64,000 bases of DNA from Patescibacteria group bacterium (GCA_026004455.1 BPJE01000003.1:96698-160697); one strand, 5' to 3'. Positions 47,913-57,287 are shown, numbered from the stretch's first letter. Translations and numbers: made by a program. The notes: generated by a model from the letters alone, not told the origin.

Positions 47913-48165
47913 GAGAATATCGTCGGCGATGGGGGTTAAGTCGTAACAAGGTAACCGTTCTGGAAGGAGCGGTTGGATCACCTCCTTTCTTTTTTTTATA
48001 TCCTAGCCCGTTTTATAAACTAAATTTAAATATCCAAATTTAAAATCTACTTGATTAATAAAACTTCAAAAAAGTAATTAAGTAATTAATTAATTAAAAA
48101 ATTAAGTAATTAAAGGAAAAAATAATATTTGTAGTGACAAGGCATTTCCCTGTGAATAAATTTGA

Positions 48166-48252
48166 TAAAGACTGTCTTTGCAATTTTTGCAAAGACAGTC
48201 TTTAATAAAAATAAAAAGGACAGAACCTTTTTGAAAAAAAGGTTCTGTCCTT
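48166..48252 (+). repeat. Two tandem long perfect hairpins after 16S rRNA
   Basis: Hairpin 1: an 18-base-pair stem (AAAGACTGTCTTTGCAA, 48167-48183, with 48187-48203) and a 3-base loop. Hairpin 2: a 17-base-pair stem (AAGGACAGAACCTTTTT, 48216-48232, with 48236-48252) and loop GAA. They lie between 16S and the convergent gene at 48275 and could terminate from both sides. Hairpin 2 belongs to the repeat family at 55145 and 61457. The 284-base spacer has no gene. Confidence 0.65.
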
Positions 48253-48274
48253 AATAATTAATGTTAGATGTTAT

Positions 48275-49099
48275 TTATTTACTTATCTCAATCACACTTC
48301 CAACTTTTGGATAATTAAATTCATGTAGTCCTGTTGTCGGTTTTTCTTCGGTAAAATATCTCCAAATTGTTATTTCTAAAAATCGATTATCTTTTTTTCC
48401 AGATGAACCAGGATAAATTACTAACTCACCTGGAATTCCACCAAACAAATTAGAAACAAATTTTGCTTTTTTAGAAACATTGTTAATTTTAATATTAACT
48501 AAATCTCCATACTCATATTTTCCCTTAAAATCCTCTTGAGTAATCGTTGTTTTAATATTGCCAAAATTATCAATATGACCAATATAAAAACCTTTAAGAT
48601 CTGGAATTTCATCAACACTAATTTCTTCTAAATCAAGTTCATCTTCCATATAATCCATCAAATGAGCAGAAATACGGGCATACAAATCTCGAGAGTGAAA
48701 TTGACCTTCTTCATTTACACCAACATATTGAAAAACCTCTTCAATTCTATCTTTTATCATTGAAAAATCATAACCTGAATTTGGTCCTGTTAAATAAATA
48801 CCTGATTTTAATTTAATTATCACTGGTTTAGCACCTTCAGCTCTTTTTGTAGCTTGCTTATACTCAAGTCGAGGATCAGTGTTTTGAAAAATAACTGTTT
48901 CCATTGGTCGACCATATCTTTCAATATCTTCAATAATTTGATTAAGTAAAAAACTAGTATGAATTGTTGATGGAGTAGAGGATATAAAACTAATATCAGA
49001 TAAAGTTGGATCTTTTAAATATCCATCAACAGCAATTTTAACCTCATTACAAGTTAAAGAATCGTTAGCCCAATCAGCAATAATTATTAATTTTTTCAT
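48275..49099 (-). CDS. SAM hydrolase/chlorinase-family (DUF62-like) protein
   Basis: The 274-residue protein resembles S-adenosyl-L-methionine hydroxide adenosyltransferases, which split SAM to adenosine and methionine. Visible landmarks are an N-terminal IIADWANDSL (usual ITDFG..D), GIYLTGPNSGYDFS, GQFHSRDLYARISAHL (usual TFHGRDIFAPVAAHL), and IGHIDNFGNIKTTI with a GDLVNIKIN C-terminal domain. Several positions of the N-terminal domain differ from the family, so the substrate may also. It is transcribed towards 16S. Confidence 0.75.
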   Translation of the reverse strand: MKKLIIIADWANDSLTCNEVKIAVDGYLKDPTLSDISFISSTPSTIHTSFLLNQIIEDIERYGRPMETVIFQNTDPRLEYKQATKRAEGAKPVIIKLKSGIYLTGPNSGYDFSMIKDRIEEVFQYVGVNEEGQFHSRDLYARISAHLMDYMEDELDLEEISVDEIPDLKGFYIGHIDNFGNIKTTITQEDFKGKYEYGDLVNIKINNVSKKAKFVSNLFGGIPGELVIYPGSSGKKDNRFLEITIWRYFTEEKPTTGLHEFNYPKVGSVIEISK

Positions 49100-49111
49100 A
49101 AAATAAAAAAA

Positions 49112-50336
49112 TTATAAATTTAACTTTTTAATAATTTTCTCTGATAAATCATCTAATGTAATTATACCTAATATTTTTTTATTATCATCAATAACTGGTA
49201 AAGCATAAAGCTTATACTTAAACATTTTTTTAATAACAATTTCCTCAGGAGTTGTCAAATGAACAACAATTACATTTTGAGTCATAAATTTATAAACTGG
49301 TGTATTTAAGTCTTGAACAAGCATATCAAAAAGACTAAAAACACCAACTAACTCAGATTTTTTATTAACAACATAAATATAATCTAAAGTAGAAAAATCA
49401 ATTGTTTCTTTTTTTATTTTATCAATCACTTCTCTTACAATTTCATTAGAAGATACTGTTAAAAAATCTGTTGTTATTAAACTACCAATGTGATTTTTTG
49501 ATAATTCTAATAATTTTAAAATGTTTTTTTTTTGAATTATCATCAAGATAATTTAATATCTCTGTTTGCTTTTTTTTTGATAAAGTTAAAAGAACATCAA
49601 CCGCTTCATCAGGATCAATATATTTTAAAAATCTAGCGGCTTTTTCGGCGCGAAAATTTTTAAAAAGAGCAGTTTGATAATTAATATTTAAATTACTTAT
49701 TACCTCCGCGGCTTTTTCGGTATCTAAAATTTTCAAAAACTTTCTTGTATTAATTAAATTAGTTCTTTCCAAATAATCAGCTAAATCCTCAGGCCTAATC
49801 ATTTCCATTTTTTCTTCCTTTTTTTTGAGTTTTACATGTCCTTGAGAAAGCTCAAGCGGCTGAATATCTCCCCATGATAAAAATTGAGAATTTGGCTTAA
49901 TATTTAAACGACTTAAAAATTTATAAATATAATGAGGATTAATTATTCTAATTCTCCTTAATAATCCAATAAATCCAATATCAACGCCAGCAATAAATAA
50001 TTTATTATCAATTTTATTAATAGCAATATCATTTACTCGAACAATTTTACTGCCTTTTATATCAATTATTTGTTTATCAAGAAGATTTTTAACAATATAT
50101 AATTCATTTTCCTCAAGAGAAGACGTCAAATAATTTTTTTTAATCAATATATAATCATTGATTTTTATTAAATAATCAGTGGAAATGATATATTTTTCTT
50201 TATTCTTATTTTTTACAACAATTTTAGTTATTAAAGGATTTTCTGATACTAAAAAAATAAAATCTTTTAAAATACCAATCTCAATCTTATCTTCAGTAAA
50301 AACTTTTTTATTGACAATTTCTGAAAAATAAAGCAT
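49112..50336 (-). pseudogene. Soluble MgtE_N/CBS-domain protein, one homopolymer frameshift
   Basis: The first part (from 50336) has a PRC-barrel-like N domain (residues about 1-150) and an MgtE_N helical superhelix (EMIRPEDLADYLERTN, RAEKAARFLKYIDPDEAVDVL). On the minus strand an A10 run (49524-49533) has one base too many. After it come two CBS domains (TTDFLTVSSNEIVREVID, VVNKKSELVGVFSLFDMLVQ, ALPVIDDNKKILGIITLDDL). Corrected length is about 408 residues. There is no MgtE transporter domain, so it may be a cytosolic magnesium/nucleotide sensor. Start 50336 is chosen because the GTG at 50351 overlaps the -10 box TATAAT, which ends 6 bases before 50336. Confidence 0.8.
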
Positions 50337-50382
50337 AAAAATATTATACACTATTTTTTAAATTATGTTATAATTTTAATAA

Positions 50383-50454
50383 GGGCACGTAGTTTAATGG
50401 TAAAACACTTCTCTGATAAAGAAGAGAGCGATAGTTCGATTCTATCCGTGCCCA
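50383..50454 (+). tRNA. tRNA-Ile (anticodon GAT)
   Basis: 72 bases. The acceptor stem is GGGCACG / CGTGCCC, and the loop CTGATAA lies between CTTCT and AGAAG. No CCA is encoded. TATAAT lies at 50369-50374. It is far from 16S and 23S, although tRNA-Ile(GAT) is usually in the rRNA spacer. Confidence 0.93.
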
Positions 50455-50540
50455 CAAAAATAAATTAAAAATTAAAAAAATAAAAGAGTTAAAATTTATT
50501 TTAGTACCTCTCCTATTGTTATTTCTAAATTAAATGTCTT

Positions 50541-51587
50541 TTATTTCTCAAATTTTAGTGTTGGCTTTGATGAAAAAAATTTATGTTTCCAATTATAATC
50601 AATTTGCATACAATCAATTAATTGAAAACCATTTTTTAAAGCATATTCAATTTCAATATAGGTAATATAAGAATTAGCACCAGGAAACCTTTGTAAATCA
50701 GAAGCCCCAGTCAGAATATAGAAATTTTTTTTATAAACAGCGACAATATCATAAACTACTAGAAAATTTCGAATGTAAACTAGAAAAGTTAGTATTTCAT
50801 ATTCTTTCTGATTTTTATAAATCATTTCAAAAGCTTTCATTCTTTCAGGTTTTCTGTATTCAGAAATATCTCTTTTTCTTTCAAAATCAATAATTGATAA
50901 TTTTTTTAATTTGGGAAGAAGTTTGCTTTGATCACCGGTTAAAATAATTAATTCTGGTTGATAATCATTAAATTTTTTATAAAAATATCTCAATTGATAC
51001 CGGCTTTTTTTATTTAAACTATATAAATAATCATCCATTGTTTTTAAATTTTTAGTATCTAAAATATATTTTGGATAATCATCTCTAAGATTAAAAAAAT
51101 TCTTATAATTAATAATAGGATTAAAACTATCTATATCAATAGCATTCAAATAAATCGGTGAAGGGCTAATCTTTAAAAGAAGGGGCAAATATTTTTTTTC
51201 TGATAAAAAAAATAAATTATCCTCAGGCCAAGTCCCACCAAACCATTCATATCTTTTTTCAAGAGAATTATACCATAATGGTAAAACTGCTTTTAATTTA
51301 TTATCTAAATACAAACTATAAAAAAAAGGCTTATATCTAAAACCTTGATACCACGCTAAACGAAAATCCCAAAGTTGAAATAAAGAATTTTTAGGAGAAA
51401 ATTCGTTCCATAATTTTTCACAACTATCAATATTACTATCAATTTTCAAATACAACCTAGGAATTAGATTAGAAAATCCATTATAGTAAAAATGTTTGTT
51501 TTCAGGTTTTTTAGGAATTAAGAATTGAAGTGATAATAACTTTGTCGTTTCTTCCGGTGGTTCTGAATTTTCTGATTTTGTTTGCAT
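50541..51587 (-). CDS. FemAB/CelD-type GNAT acetyltransferase-like protein
   Basis: The 348-residue protein has the two-part Acetyltransf_6 layout: LFQLWDFRLAWYQGFRYKPFF and VLPLWYNS in the first half, SLNKKSRYQLRYFYKKF in the middle, and GASDLQRFPGANSYITYIEIE with KNGFQLIDCM at the end. Relatives take part in cell-envelope polysaccharide or peptide-bridge synthesis; the acceptor is unknown. The N-terminal 30 residues are polar and low-complexity. TATAAT lies 4 bases before the ATG. Confidence 0.7.
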   Translation of the reverse strand: MQTKSENSEPPEETTKLLSLQFLIPKKPENKHFYYNGFSNLIPRLYLKIDSNIDSCEKLWNEFSPKNSLFQLWDFRLAWYQGFRYKPFFYSLYLDNKLKAVLPLWYNSLEKRYEWFGGTWPEDNLFFLSEKKYLPLLLKISPSPIYLNAIDIDSFNPIINYKNFFNLRDDYPKYILDTKNLKTMDDYLYSLNKKSRYQLRYFYKKFNDYQPELIILTGDQSKLLPKLKKLSIIDFERKRDISEYRKPERMKAFEMIYKNQKEYEILTFLVYIRNFLVVYDIVAVYKKNFYILTGASDLQRFPGANSYITYIEIEYALKNGFQLIDCMQIDYNWKHKFFSSKPTLKFEK

Positions 51588-51810
51588 TCTAATTATAAAT
51601 TTTTCATTAATTTTTATTTTTAAATAATAGTAAGAAAATGTTTAAAATTTGTCAATAGTAATTTTGAAAGCAATCTAAACAAGTTGGTGCAAAATTAAAA
51701 ATATTAATCAAAATTAATCTGTCTATTAATTTTTTATTTTATGTATTCTATTATTTTTTATATTTATTATTATTCTTGCTCTTTTTCCTCTTTTTATTTA
51801 TACTCAAATT

Positions 51811-53967
51811 ATGAAGAAAAATTTGTTTCAATATTATTACCAATCACTAAAAAATTTTGGAGAAGTAGTAATTAATCTTTTTATTTTTTTTCCTTATTTT
51901 TTCTCCGTAAAAACTCTTTTAAAAACTTTATTTTATCCTTGGAAAAATCTTCAAGCGAAAAAAACTCAAGTTGGCTTTACTTTTTCTGAATGGCTAGATC
52001 GATTCTTTTTCAATCTAATCTCACGCTCAATTGGTTTTTTTATGAGATTTTCAATTCTTATTTTCTATCTTCTTTTTCAGATAATTTATATGATTATCTT
52101 GCCTTTTATCTCTTTAATATTTTTTTTAACAATTCCCTTAAGTTATCTTATTTATCTTTTCAAAAAATCACCGCTTGAGGAAAAAGAAGCATTGAAAAAA
52201 GAGTTTTTAAGCAAAAGAATGTTAAAACAAGAAAATCAAGTTGAGGTAGAAAACTGGTTTGAAAATTTTTACCAACAACACCTTTTAAAAAAAGACTGGT
52301 GGAAACTAGAAAATCTTTTATCATATCCGCCATTAGCTCGTGATTGGGCATATGGCTTTACTCCAAATTTAGATCAGTATGCCAAAGATTTAGCCTCACT
52401 CAATTATCTTTACCATATTAAAAACATTGTTGATAGAGAAAAAGAGATTAAAGAGATTGAGCTGATTTTATCTAAAAATCAAACGGCTAATGTTATTATT
52501 GTTGGAGAGGAGGGAGTAGGAAAACATACGATTATTGATGCTTTAGCAAAAAATATCTATCTTGGTAAAACCAATGTTAATCTGATGTACAAAAGAATTT
52601 TAAAAATTGATATGGAAAAATTAAATAATGATATTTCTTTATTTGAGTCGCTTTTATCTGAGGCGGTTGAAGCTGATAACATCATTTTATTTATTGATAA
52701 CTTTGAAAAATACACTAATTGGGAGACGTCACTTGAAAAATATGCTTCATCTGATAGATTGCAATTAATTGCCACTACCACACCATTTTTCTATCAAAAA
52801 TTTATCTTTCCAAATGATAAATTTAATAAACTCTTCTCTAAAGTTGATGTTTTTGAAGTATCAAAAGATGAGGCGCTAACAATTCTTTTGGAAAAATTTA
52901 TTGAGTTTGAAAACTATCATCAAGTAATAATTAGTTACGAAGCGATCAAAGAAGCGATTGAAAAAAGCGAGTTTTATCTAACCTTTATTCCATTTCCAGA
53001 AAAAGCCGTTGATCTTCTTGATGCTGCTTGTGTTTATAAAAAAAGTCTGGTAAAAAACAAAAAAGAAAAACCTTTGATTACCCCTGATGACATCGACTAT
53101 GTCTTAACTCAAAAAACTCATGTCCCAGTGACATTAACCTCACAAATGAAAGAAAAATTATTATCGCTTGAACTACTTTTAAAAAATGAAGTAGTTGAAC
53201 AAGATGAAGCGATTGAAAAATTATCAAGCGCCTTAAGACGATCATTTCTTCTTATTGGAAAAAGAAAAAAACCTCTAGCATCATTTTTATTTTTAGGACC
53301 AACTGGAGTTGGTAAGACGCAAACCGCCAAAGCCATTGCCAAAACATTTTTTTCCTCAACAAAAACTGACCTTGAAACTAAAAATAACTATCTAATAAGA
53401 TTTGATATGTCTAATTATCAATCAAAATACGATATCCCAAAACTAATTGGCGATATAACCACCAATGAACCAGGGCTTTTAACAGTAGCGATTCGCAATC
53501 AACCTTATGGAGTCTTGCTTTTAGATGAACTGGAAAAAGCCGATAAAAATCTTCTTAATATTTTTTTAACTGTTATTGATGAAGGATATTTTACTGATGG
53601 ATTTGGCAATCATGTTGATTGTAAAAATCTAGTAATTATTGCCACCTCAAATGCTAAAGATCCTAGTTTTTTTTCTCCTGAGTTTTTAAATAGATTTGAT
53701 GGCGTGATTATTTATAAGCCTTTATCAAAAACCGCTCTTAAATTAATTGCTAAAAAAATTATCAAAGATTTGACCTTCCAAATTTATAATCTTTACAAAG
53801 TAAAAATTGAAGTAAAAGAAGAAACAATTGATCAATTAATTGAAAAAGGTTACAATCCAGAATTTGGCGCCAGAAACTTAGAAAGAGTCATAAGAGACGA
53901 AATCGAAGATAAAGTAGCAAAAATTATCTTAGCTGATGAAGCTAAAAATGGAATAATTGTTATTTAA
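51811..53967 (+). CDS. Membrane-anchored Clp/Hsp100-type double AAA+ ATPase
   Basis: The 718-residue protein has a hydrophobic N-terminal part with several membrane segments (residues about 15-40 and 70-120), then two AAA+ modules. D1 has Walker A GEEGVGKHT (232-240), but its Walker B is FIDNFEKY, with asparagine where the catalytic glutamate belongs. D2 has Walker A GPTGVGKT (from 496), Walker B LLLDELEKADK, sensor IIATSNAKDP, arginine finger FLNRFDG and the ClpB/C-type C domain YNPEFGARNLERVIRDEIED. There is no ClpP or Clp_N domain. It may unfold membrane-associated clients. TATACT ends 6 bases before the ATG. Confidence 0.85.
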   Translation: MKKNLFQYYYQSLKNFGEVVINLFIFFPYFFSVKTLLKTLFYPWKNLQAKKTQVGFTFSEWLDRFFFNLISRSIGFFMRFSILIFYLLFQIIYMIILPFISLIFFLTIPLSYLIYLFKKSPLEEKEALKKEFLSKRMLKQENQVEVENWFENFYQQHLLKKDWWKLENLLSYPPLARDWAYGFTPNLDQYAKDLASLNYLYHIKNIVDREKEIKEIELILSKNQTANVIIVGEEGVGKHTIIDALAKNIYLGKTNVNLMYKRILKIDMEKLNNDISLFESLLSEAVEADNIILFIDNFEKYTNWETSLEKYASSDRLQLIATTTPFFYQKFIFPNDKFNKLFSKVDVFEVSKDEALTILLEKFIEFENYHQVIISYEAIKEAIEKSEFYLTFIPFPEKAVDLLDAACVYKKSLVKNKKEKPLITPDDIDYVLTQKTHVPVTLTSQMKEKLLSLELLLKNEVVEQDEAIEKLSSALRRSFLLIGKRKKPLASFLFLGPTGVGKTQTAKAIAKTFFSSTKTDLETKNNYLIRFDMSNYQSKYDIPKLIGDITTNEPGLLTVAIRNQPYGVLLLDELEKADKNLLNIFLTVIDEGYFTDGFGNHVDCKNLVIIATSNAKDPSFFSPEFLNRFDGVIIYKPLSKTALKLIAKKIIKDLTFQIYNLYKVKIEVKEETIDQLIEKGYNPEFGARNLERVIRDEIEDKVAKIILADEAKNGIIVI

Positions 53968-55082
53968 ATAATTCTTTTTTGTTTTAAAACTTCAATTATT
54001 TTCTTATGAATTACCTCAGGAGGCAATAATTTATTATTTTCAACACAATCAATTTTCACCCAATTTTTATTAATAGAGGCAAGTTCTAAATACATTTTTT
54101 CTGAAGCAATTCGATGATTAATATCACTCTCAGCAATGTCTTTTTTACCTTGAAGATAATCTCGAAGTCCTTTTTTATTTGTTAACTCCATTCCAATCTG
54201 CCAAGGCACATAAAGATAAATAACAATATCTTCTTTTGGAATTTTATGAATTTTGTATTCTAAATCATAAAGCCATTTTAAAAACTCTTTTTTCTTTTTC
54301 TCATCTTTAAACTTTGCTCCTTGATGGGCTAAACTTGAAGTAGCGTAACGATTACAAATTATCAATCCTCCTTTTTTTAAAAAATAATCCATTTCTTGTT
54401 TTACTGATAATCTGTCTAAAGCATAAGCTAAAGACGCCAAATATGGCGATACCTCATCAATTTTTCCAAACTCTCCTTGTAAAAATTTTGCCACTGTTCG
54501 ACCATGAAATGTCTTGTAATATTGAGGAAAATCAAAGTATTTTACTAGTTTGTTTTCTTTTTTTAAATAATCAATTAGCAGTTGGCTTTGAACAGTTTTT
54601 CCTGAACCATCACCACCATCAATGACAATCAACTTTCCTTTTTTGTTTTTTTTCGTTTTTATAAATTTAACAAAATCAGAAATAATAAATGAAAGTTTAT
54701 CAAGATCATATCGCTCTAAATAAAAATTATCAGAAGGATTGCCCAAAATCATTGGCGAAATTAGATCTTGATTATTCTCATAAACTAAAGCCAAAACTGG
54801 TTTTTCATTAACAAGGGCATACACAATCTCGCCACCAACTCCATGAGAAGGCTTTGTCACTTCAGCAACAACAAAATCACTTTTATCAATTAAAGTTTTT
54901 TGTCTTTTAAAAATCTCTTGAGGAGTAAGTTTTTTATCTTCCTCAAGCAATTTTTGATTAACAATTTGTTCACCTGAGGTTAATATCAACCAATGTTTTT
55001 TTAAAAGTTGAATTATTTTTTTATAATTCTCTTTAAACTGACCATTAAAAAAAGTCGAAGCAGTAAAATAAACCTTTAACAT
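53964..55082 (-). CDS. tmk: Fusion of DNPH1-like nucleotide N-glycosidase and thymidylate kinase
   Basis: A 372-residue fusion. Residues 1-141 resemble the nucleoside deoxyribosyltransferase/DNPH1 family (VYFTASTFFNG, SDFVVAEVTKPSHGVGGEI, with E85 at the catalytic glutamate position). Residues 150-372 are a dTMP kinase: P-loop GGDGSGKT (156-163), ICNRYATSSLAHQGAK (DR-Y motif, here NRY), and a lid with KKGLRDYLQGKKDIAESD. The kinase makes dTDP from dTMP; the first domain would cleave the base from (modified) deoxynucleotides. The arrangement couples salvage or pool cleaning with dTTP supply. It is convergent with the Clp gene (4-base overlap). Confidence 0.85.
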   Translation of the reverse strand: MLKVYFTASTFFNGQFKENYKKIIQLLKKHWLILTSGEQIVNQKLLEEDKKLTPQEIFKRQKTLIDKSDFVVAEVTKPSHGVGGEIVYALVNEKPVLALVYENNQDLISPMILGNPSDNFYLERYDLDKLSFIISDFVKFIKTKKNKKGKLIVIDGGDGSGKTVQSQLLIDYLKKENKLVKYFDFPQYYKTFHGRTVAKFLQGEFGKIDEVSPYLASLAYALDRLSVKQEMDYFLKKGGLIICNRYATSSLAHQGAKFKDEKKKKEFLKWLYDLEYKIHKIPKEDIVIYLYVPWQIGMELTNKKGLRDYLQGKKDIAESDINHRIASEKMYLELASINKNWVKIDCVENNKLLPPEVIHKKIIEVLKQKRII

Positions 55083-55127
55083 AAATTAAATTAAATCTAG
55101 CAAAAATTCTTTTTAATTACAACTCAA

Positions 55128-55173
55128 AAAAGGACGGTCCTTTTAGGTTCTGTCCTTGATAAGGACAGAACCT
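55128..55173 (+). repeat. Dual palindrome repeat (GGAC/GTCC and AGGTTCTGTCCTT)
   Basis: AAAAGGAC-G-GTCCTTTT (55128-55144) is followed directly by AGGTTCTGTCCTT-GAT-AAGGACAGAACCT (55145-55173). It lies between divergent genes, so it is not a terminator. The same pair in reverse orientation is at 61457-61500; half of it is at 48216-48252. Confidence 0.75.
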
Positions 55174-55219
55174 GATAAAATTTGACAAAAGTTATTTTTA
55201 TTGATAAGCTTTATATATT

Positions 55220-55634
55220 ATGGATAAAAAATTAATATCACTTCTAATACTCTTAGTTCTTGTTTTTTCTATTTTCATAAGTTATGTAGTTTTTAATGAA
55301 CAAATTGCTACTTTTACACGAGCTTCATCAGACACTGATCCATCAGCTGAAAAATCTTTGATTTTTGCCTGGCCATTAACTGCCAAAGCTACTGGTCAAG
55401 ACAAAGTAATGATTAATATTTTTGTAAGAAATGAAAAAAAACCAACCTTTAAATAACAAATTAGTATCTCTAACGACTACTTTAGGACAACTAGATGCTC
55501 AAACTCAAACTACTGATAAATCAGGAAAGGTTACTTTTAATATTACCTCAACTCAAACCGGTATTGCTCAAATTCAAGCCAAAGTTGATAATAAAGTTCA
55601 ACTCAAACAATCATTAACTGTTAAATTTGAATAA
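55220..55634 (+). pseudogene. Small exported Ig-like (Big_1-type) protein, one homopolymer frameshift
   Basis: Residues 1-27 form a signal anchor (MDKKLISLLILLVLVFSIFI). After the A8 run at 55434-55441 (one base too many) the frame continues as RNEKNQPLNNKLVSLTTTLG. The whole gives a 137-residue protein with one Big_1/invasin-like domain (QTTDKSGKVTFNITSTQTGIAQIQA). A surface or adhesion role is inferred. TTGACA at 55182 with a weak -10 17 bases downstream is the probable promoter. It lies 7 bases before galU. Confidence 0.7.
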
Positions 55635-55640
55635 TAAAAT

Positions 55641-56522
55641 ATGAGAAACAAAATTACTAAAGTAGTTATTCCTGCTGCTGGTTTTGGAACAAGATTTTTA
55701 CCTCAAACAAAAGCTCTACCAAAAGAGATGTTGCCAATTGTTGATAAGCCAGTAATCCAATATGTAGTTGAAGAAGCAATAAACTCAGGTATTGAAAATA
55801 TAATTATTATTACAGGAAGCAATAAACGAGCCATTGAAGATCATTTTGATGAGCCAAGCGAAGATCTTGTTCAAAATCTAATTCAAGGCAATAAACTTAA
55901 GATTCTTGAAGAAATAAGAAGAATTTCTAAAATGGCTAATTTCGTCTACATAAGACAAAAAGGCCCTTATGGTAATGGTACACCAGTTTTAACAGCAGAG
56001 CCTGTGATTGAAGATGAGCCTTTTGCTGTCTTATGGGGAGATGAATTTATTTATTCTAATCCTCCAAGATTAAAACAAATGATTGATGTTTATGAAAAAA
56101 CCGGAGGAATTGTTATTTCTGGAGTAAAAATTGAAAATAAACAAGATTTAAGTCGTTACGGTATTGCTGATCTTTCTCCAGTTGAAAAAAATCTTTATAA
56201 AATAAACGAAATTATTGAAAAACCAGATCCTGACAAAGCGCCTTCAAATATCGCCACTCACGGAGCATATATCTTACCTCCAGAAATTTTTAAAGCATTA
56301 AAAAATATCAAACCAGGTAAAGGCGGTGAAATATGGCTTGTTGATGCCATTAATTATCTTAAAAATCAAGGAGTTCCAGTCTATGCTCTGGTAATTGAAA
56401 ATGGCCGATATTATGATACTGGTAACAAATTTGAATATTTAAAAACTGTTGTTGAAATGGCATTGAATCATCCTGATGTTAATGAAAAATTTAAAGAATT
56501 TTTAAAATCATTAAAAATCTAA
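55641..56522 (+). CDS. galU: UTP-glucose-1-phosphate uridylyltransferase
   Basis: The 293-residue enzyme makes UDP-glucose. It has the nucleotidyltransferase signature VVIPAAGFGTRFLPQTKALPKEML, the substrate loop IQYVVEEAINSGIENIIIIT, the LWGDEFIYS metal site, IIEKPDPDKAPSN and KGGEIWLVDAINYL. Length is typical. With the phosphohexomutase at 12876 it supplies activated sugar for surface glycans, which would fit the O-antigen-ligase-like gene. Confidence 0.95.
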   Translation: MRNKITKVVIPAAGFGTRFLPQTKALPKEMLPIVDKPVIQYVVEEAINSGIENIIIITGSNKRAIEDHFDEPSEDLVQNLIQGNKLKILEEIRRISKMANFVYIRQKGPYGNGTPVLTAEPVIEDEPFAVLWGDEFIYSNPPRLKQMIDVYEKTGGIVISGVKIENKQDLSRYGIADLSPVEKNLYKINEIIEKPDPDKAPSNIATHGAYILPPEIFKALKNIKPGKGGEIWLVDAINYLKNQGVPVYALVIENGRYYDTGNKFEYLKTVVEMALNHPDVNEKFKEFLKSLKI

Positions 56523-56560
56523 TTGAAAAAAAAATAACTTACTGATAAAATGAATAGATT

Positions 56561-57238
56561 ATGATAGATATTAAGAAAAAAGTTGAAGAATTATTCGCTG
56601 CCGGAGTCCATCTGGGACATAAGAAAAATAAAGTTCATCCAAAATCAAAAAAATATATTTACACTTTTAATCAAGGTGTTTCAATTATTAATTTAGAAAA
56701 AACTGCTTTTCTACTTGAAGAAGCAAAAAAATTTGTTAATAATTTAAAAAAAGAAAAAAAATCTATTCTTTTTGTTGGTACTAAAAAAGTTGCCTCTAAT
56801 ATTCTTAATAATTTATGTAAAAAAAATAATATACCTTACATATCAACAAAATGGCCAGCTGGCTTAATCACTAATTTTGAAACCATTGCCAAAAACATTA
56901 AAAAATTAAAAAAACTAAAAGAAGAAAAAGAAAAAGGTGAATGGAAAAAATTTGTTAAACACGAACAACTTAAATTTGAAAAAAAACTTAATAAACTAGA
57001 AAAATTTTATGGAGGAATTGAATCTTTAACTAAAACTCCTGATGCAATTTTTATCATTGATATAAAAAAAGAAAAAAATGCTTTAAAAGAAGCAGTTGAA
57101 AGAAAAATACCAGTAATTGCAATTGTTGATACTAATGTTAATCCAGAAAAAGTTAATTATCCAATACCAGGAAATGACGATTCACCATCATCAATTGAAT
57201 ATTTAGTAAAAGAAGTTGTTGAAACCTATATTAAATAA
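56561..57238 (+). CDS. rpsB: Small ribosomal subunit protein uS2
   Basis: The 225-residue protein carries family blocks from end to end: LFAAGVHLGHKKNKVHPKSK, ILFVGTKKVASNIL, STKWPAGLITNFETI, and PDAIFIIDIKKEKNAL with IPVIAIVDTNVNPEKVNYPIPGNDDS. It starts the rpsB-tsf-frr block in which the usual pyrH is absent. Confidence 0.96.
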   Translation: MIDIKKKVEELFAAGVHLGHKKNKVHPKSKKYIYTFNQGVSIINLEKTAFLLEEAKKFVNNLKKEKKSILFVGTKKVASNILNNLCKKNNIPYISTKWPAGLITNFETIAKNIKKLKKLKEEKEKGEWKKFVKHEQLKFEKKLNKLEKFYGGIESLTKTPDAIFIIDIKKEKNALKEAVERKIPVIAIVDTNVNPEKVNYPIPGNDDSPSSIEYLVKEVVETYIK

Positions 57239-57287
57239 AAGTTTTATTTTAATTTTTCATTTTTAATTTTTAATTTTTAATTTTTTT

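Noticed and set aside
55128..55144. Terminator for the tmk fusion gene
   Set aside because: The palindrome lies upstream of both divergent genes, not after either.
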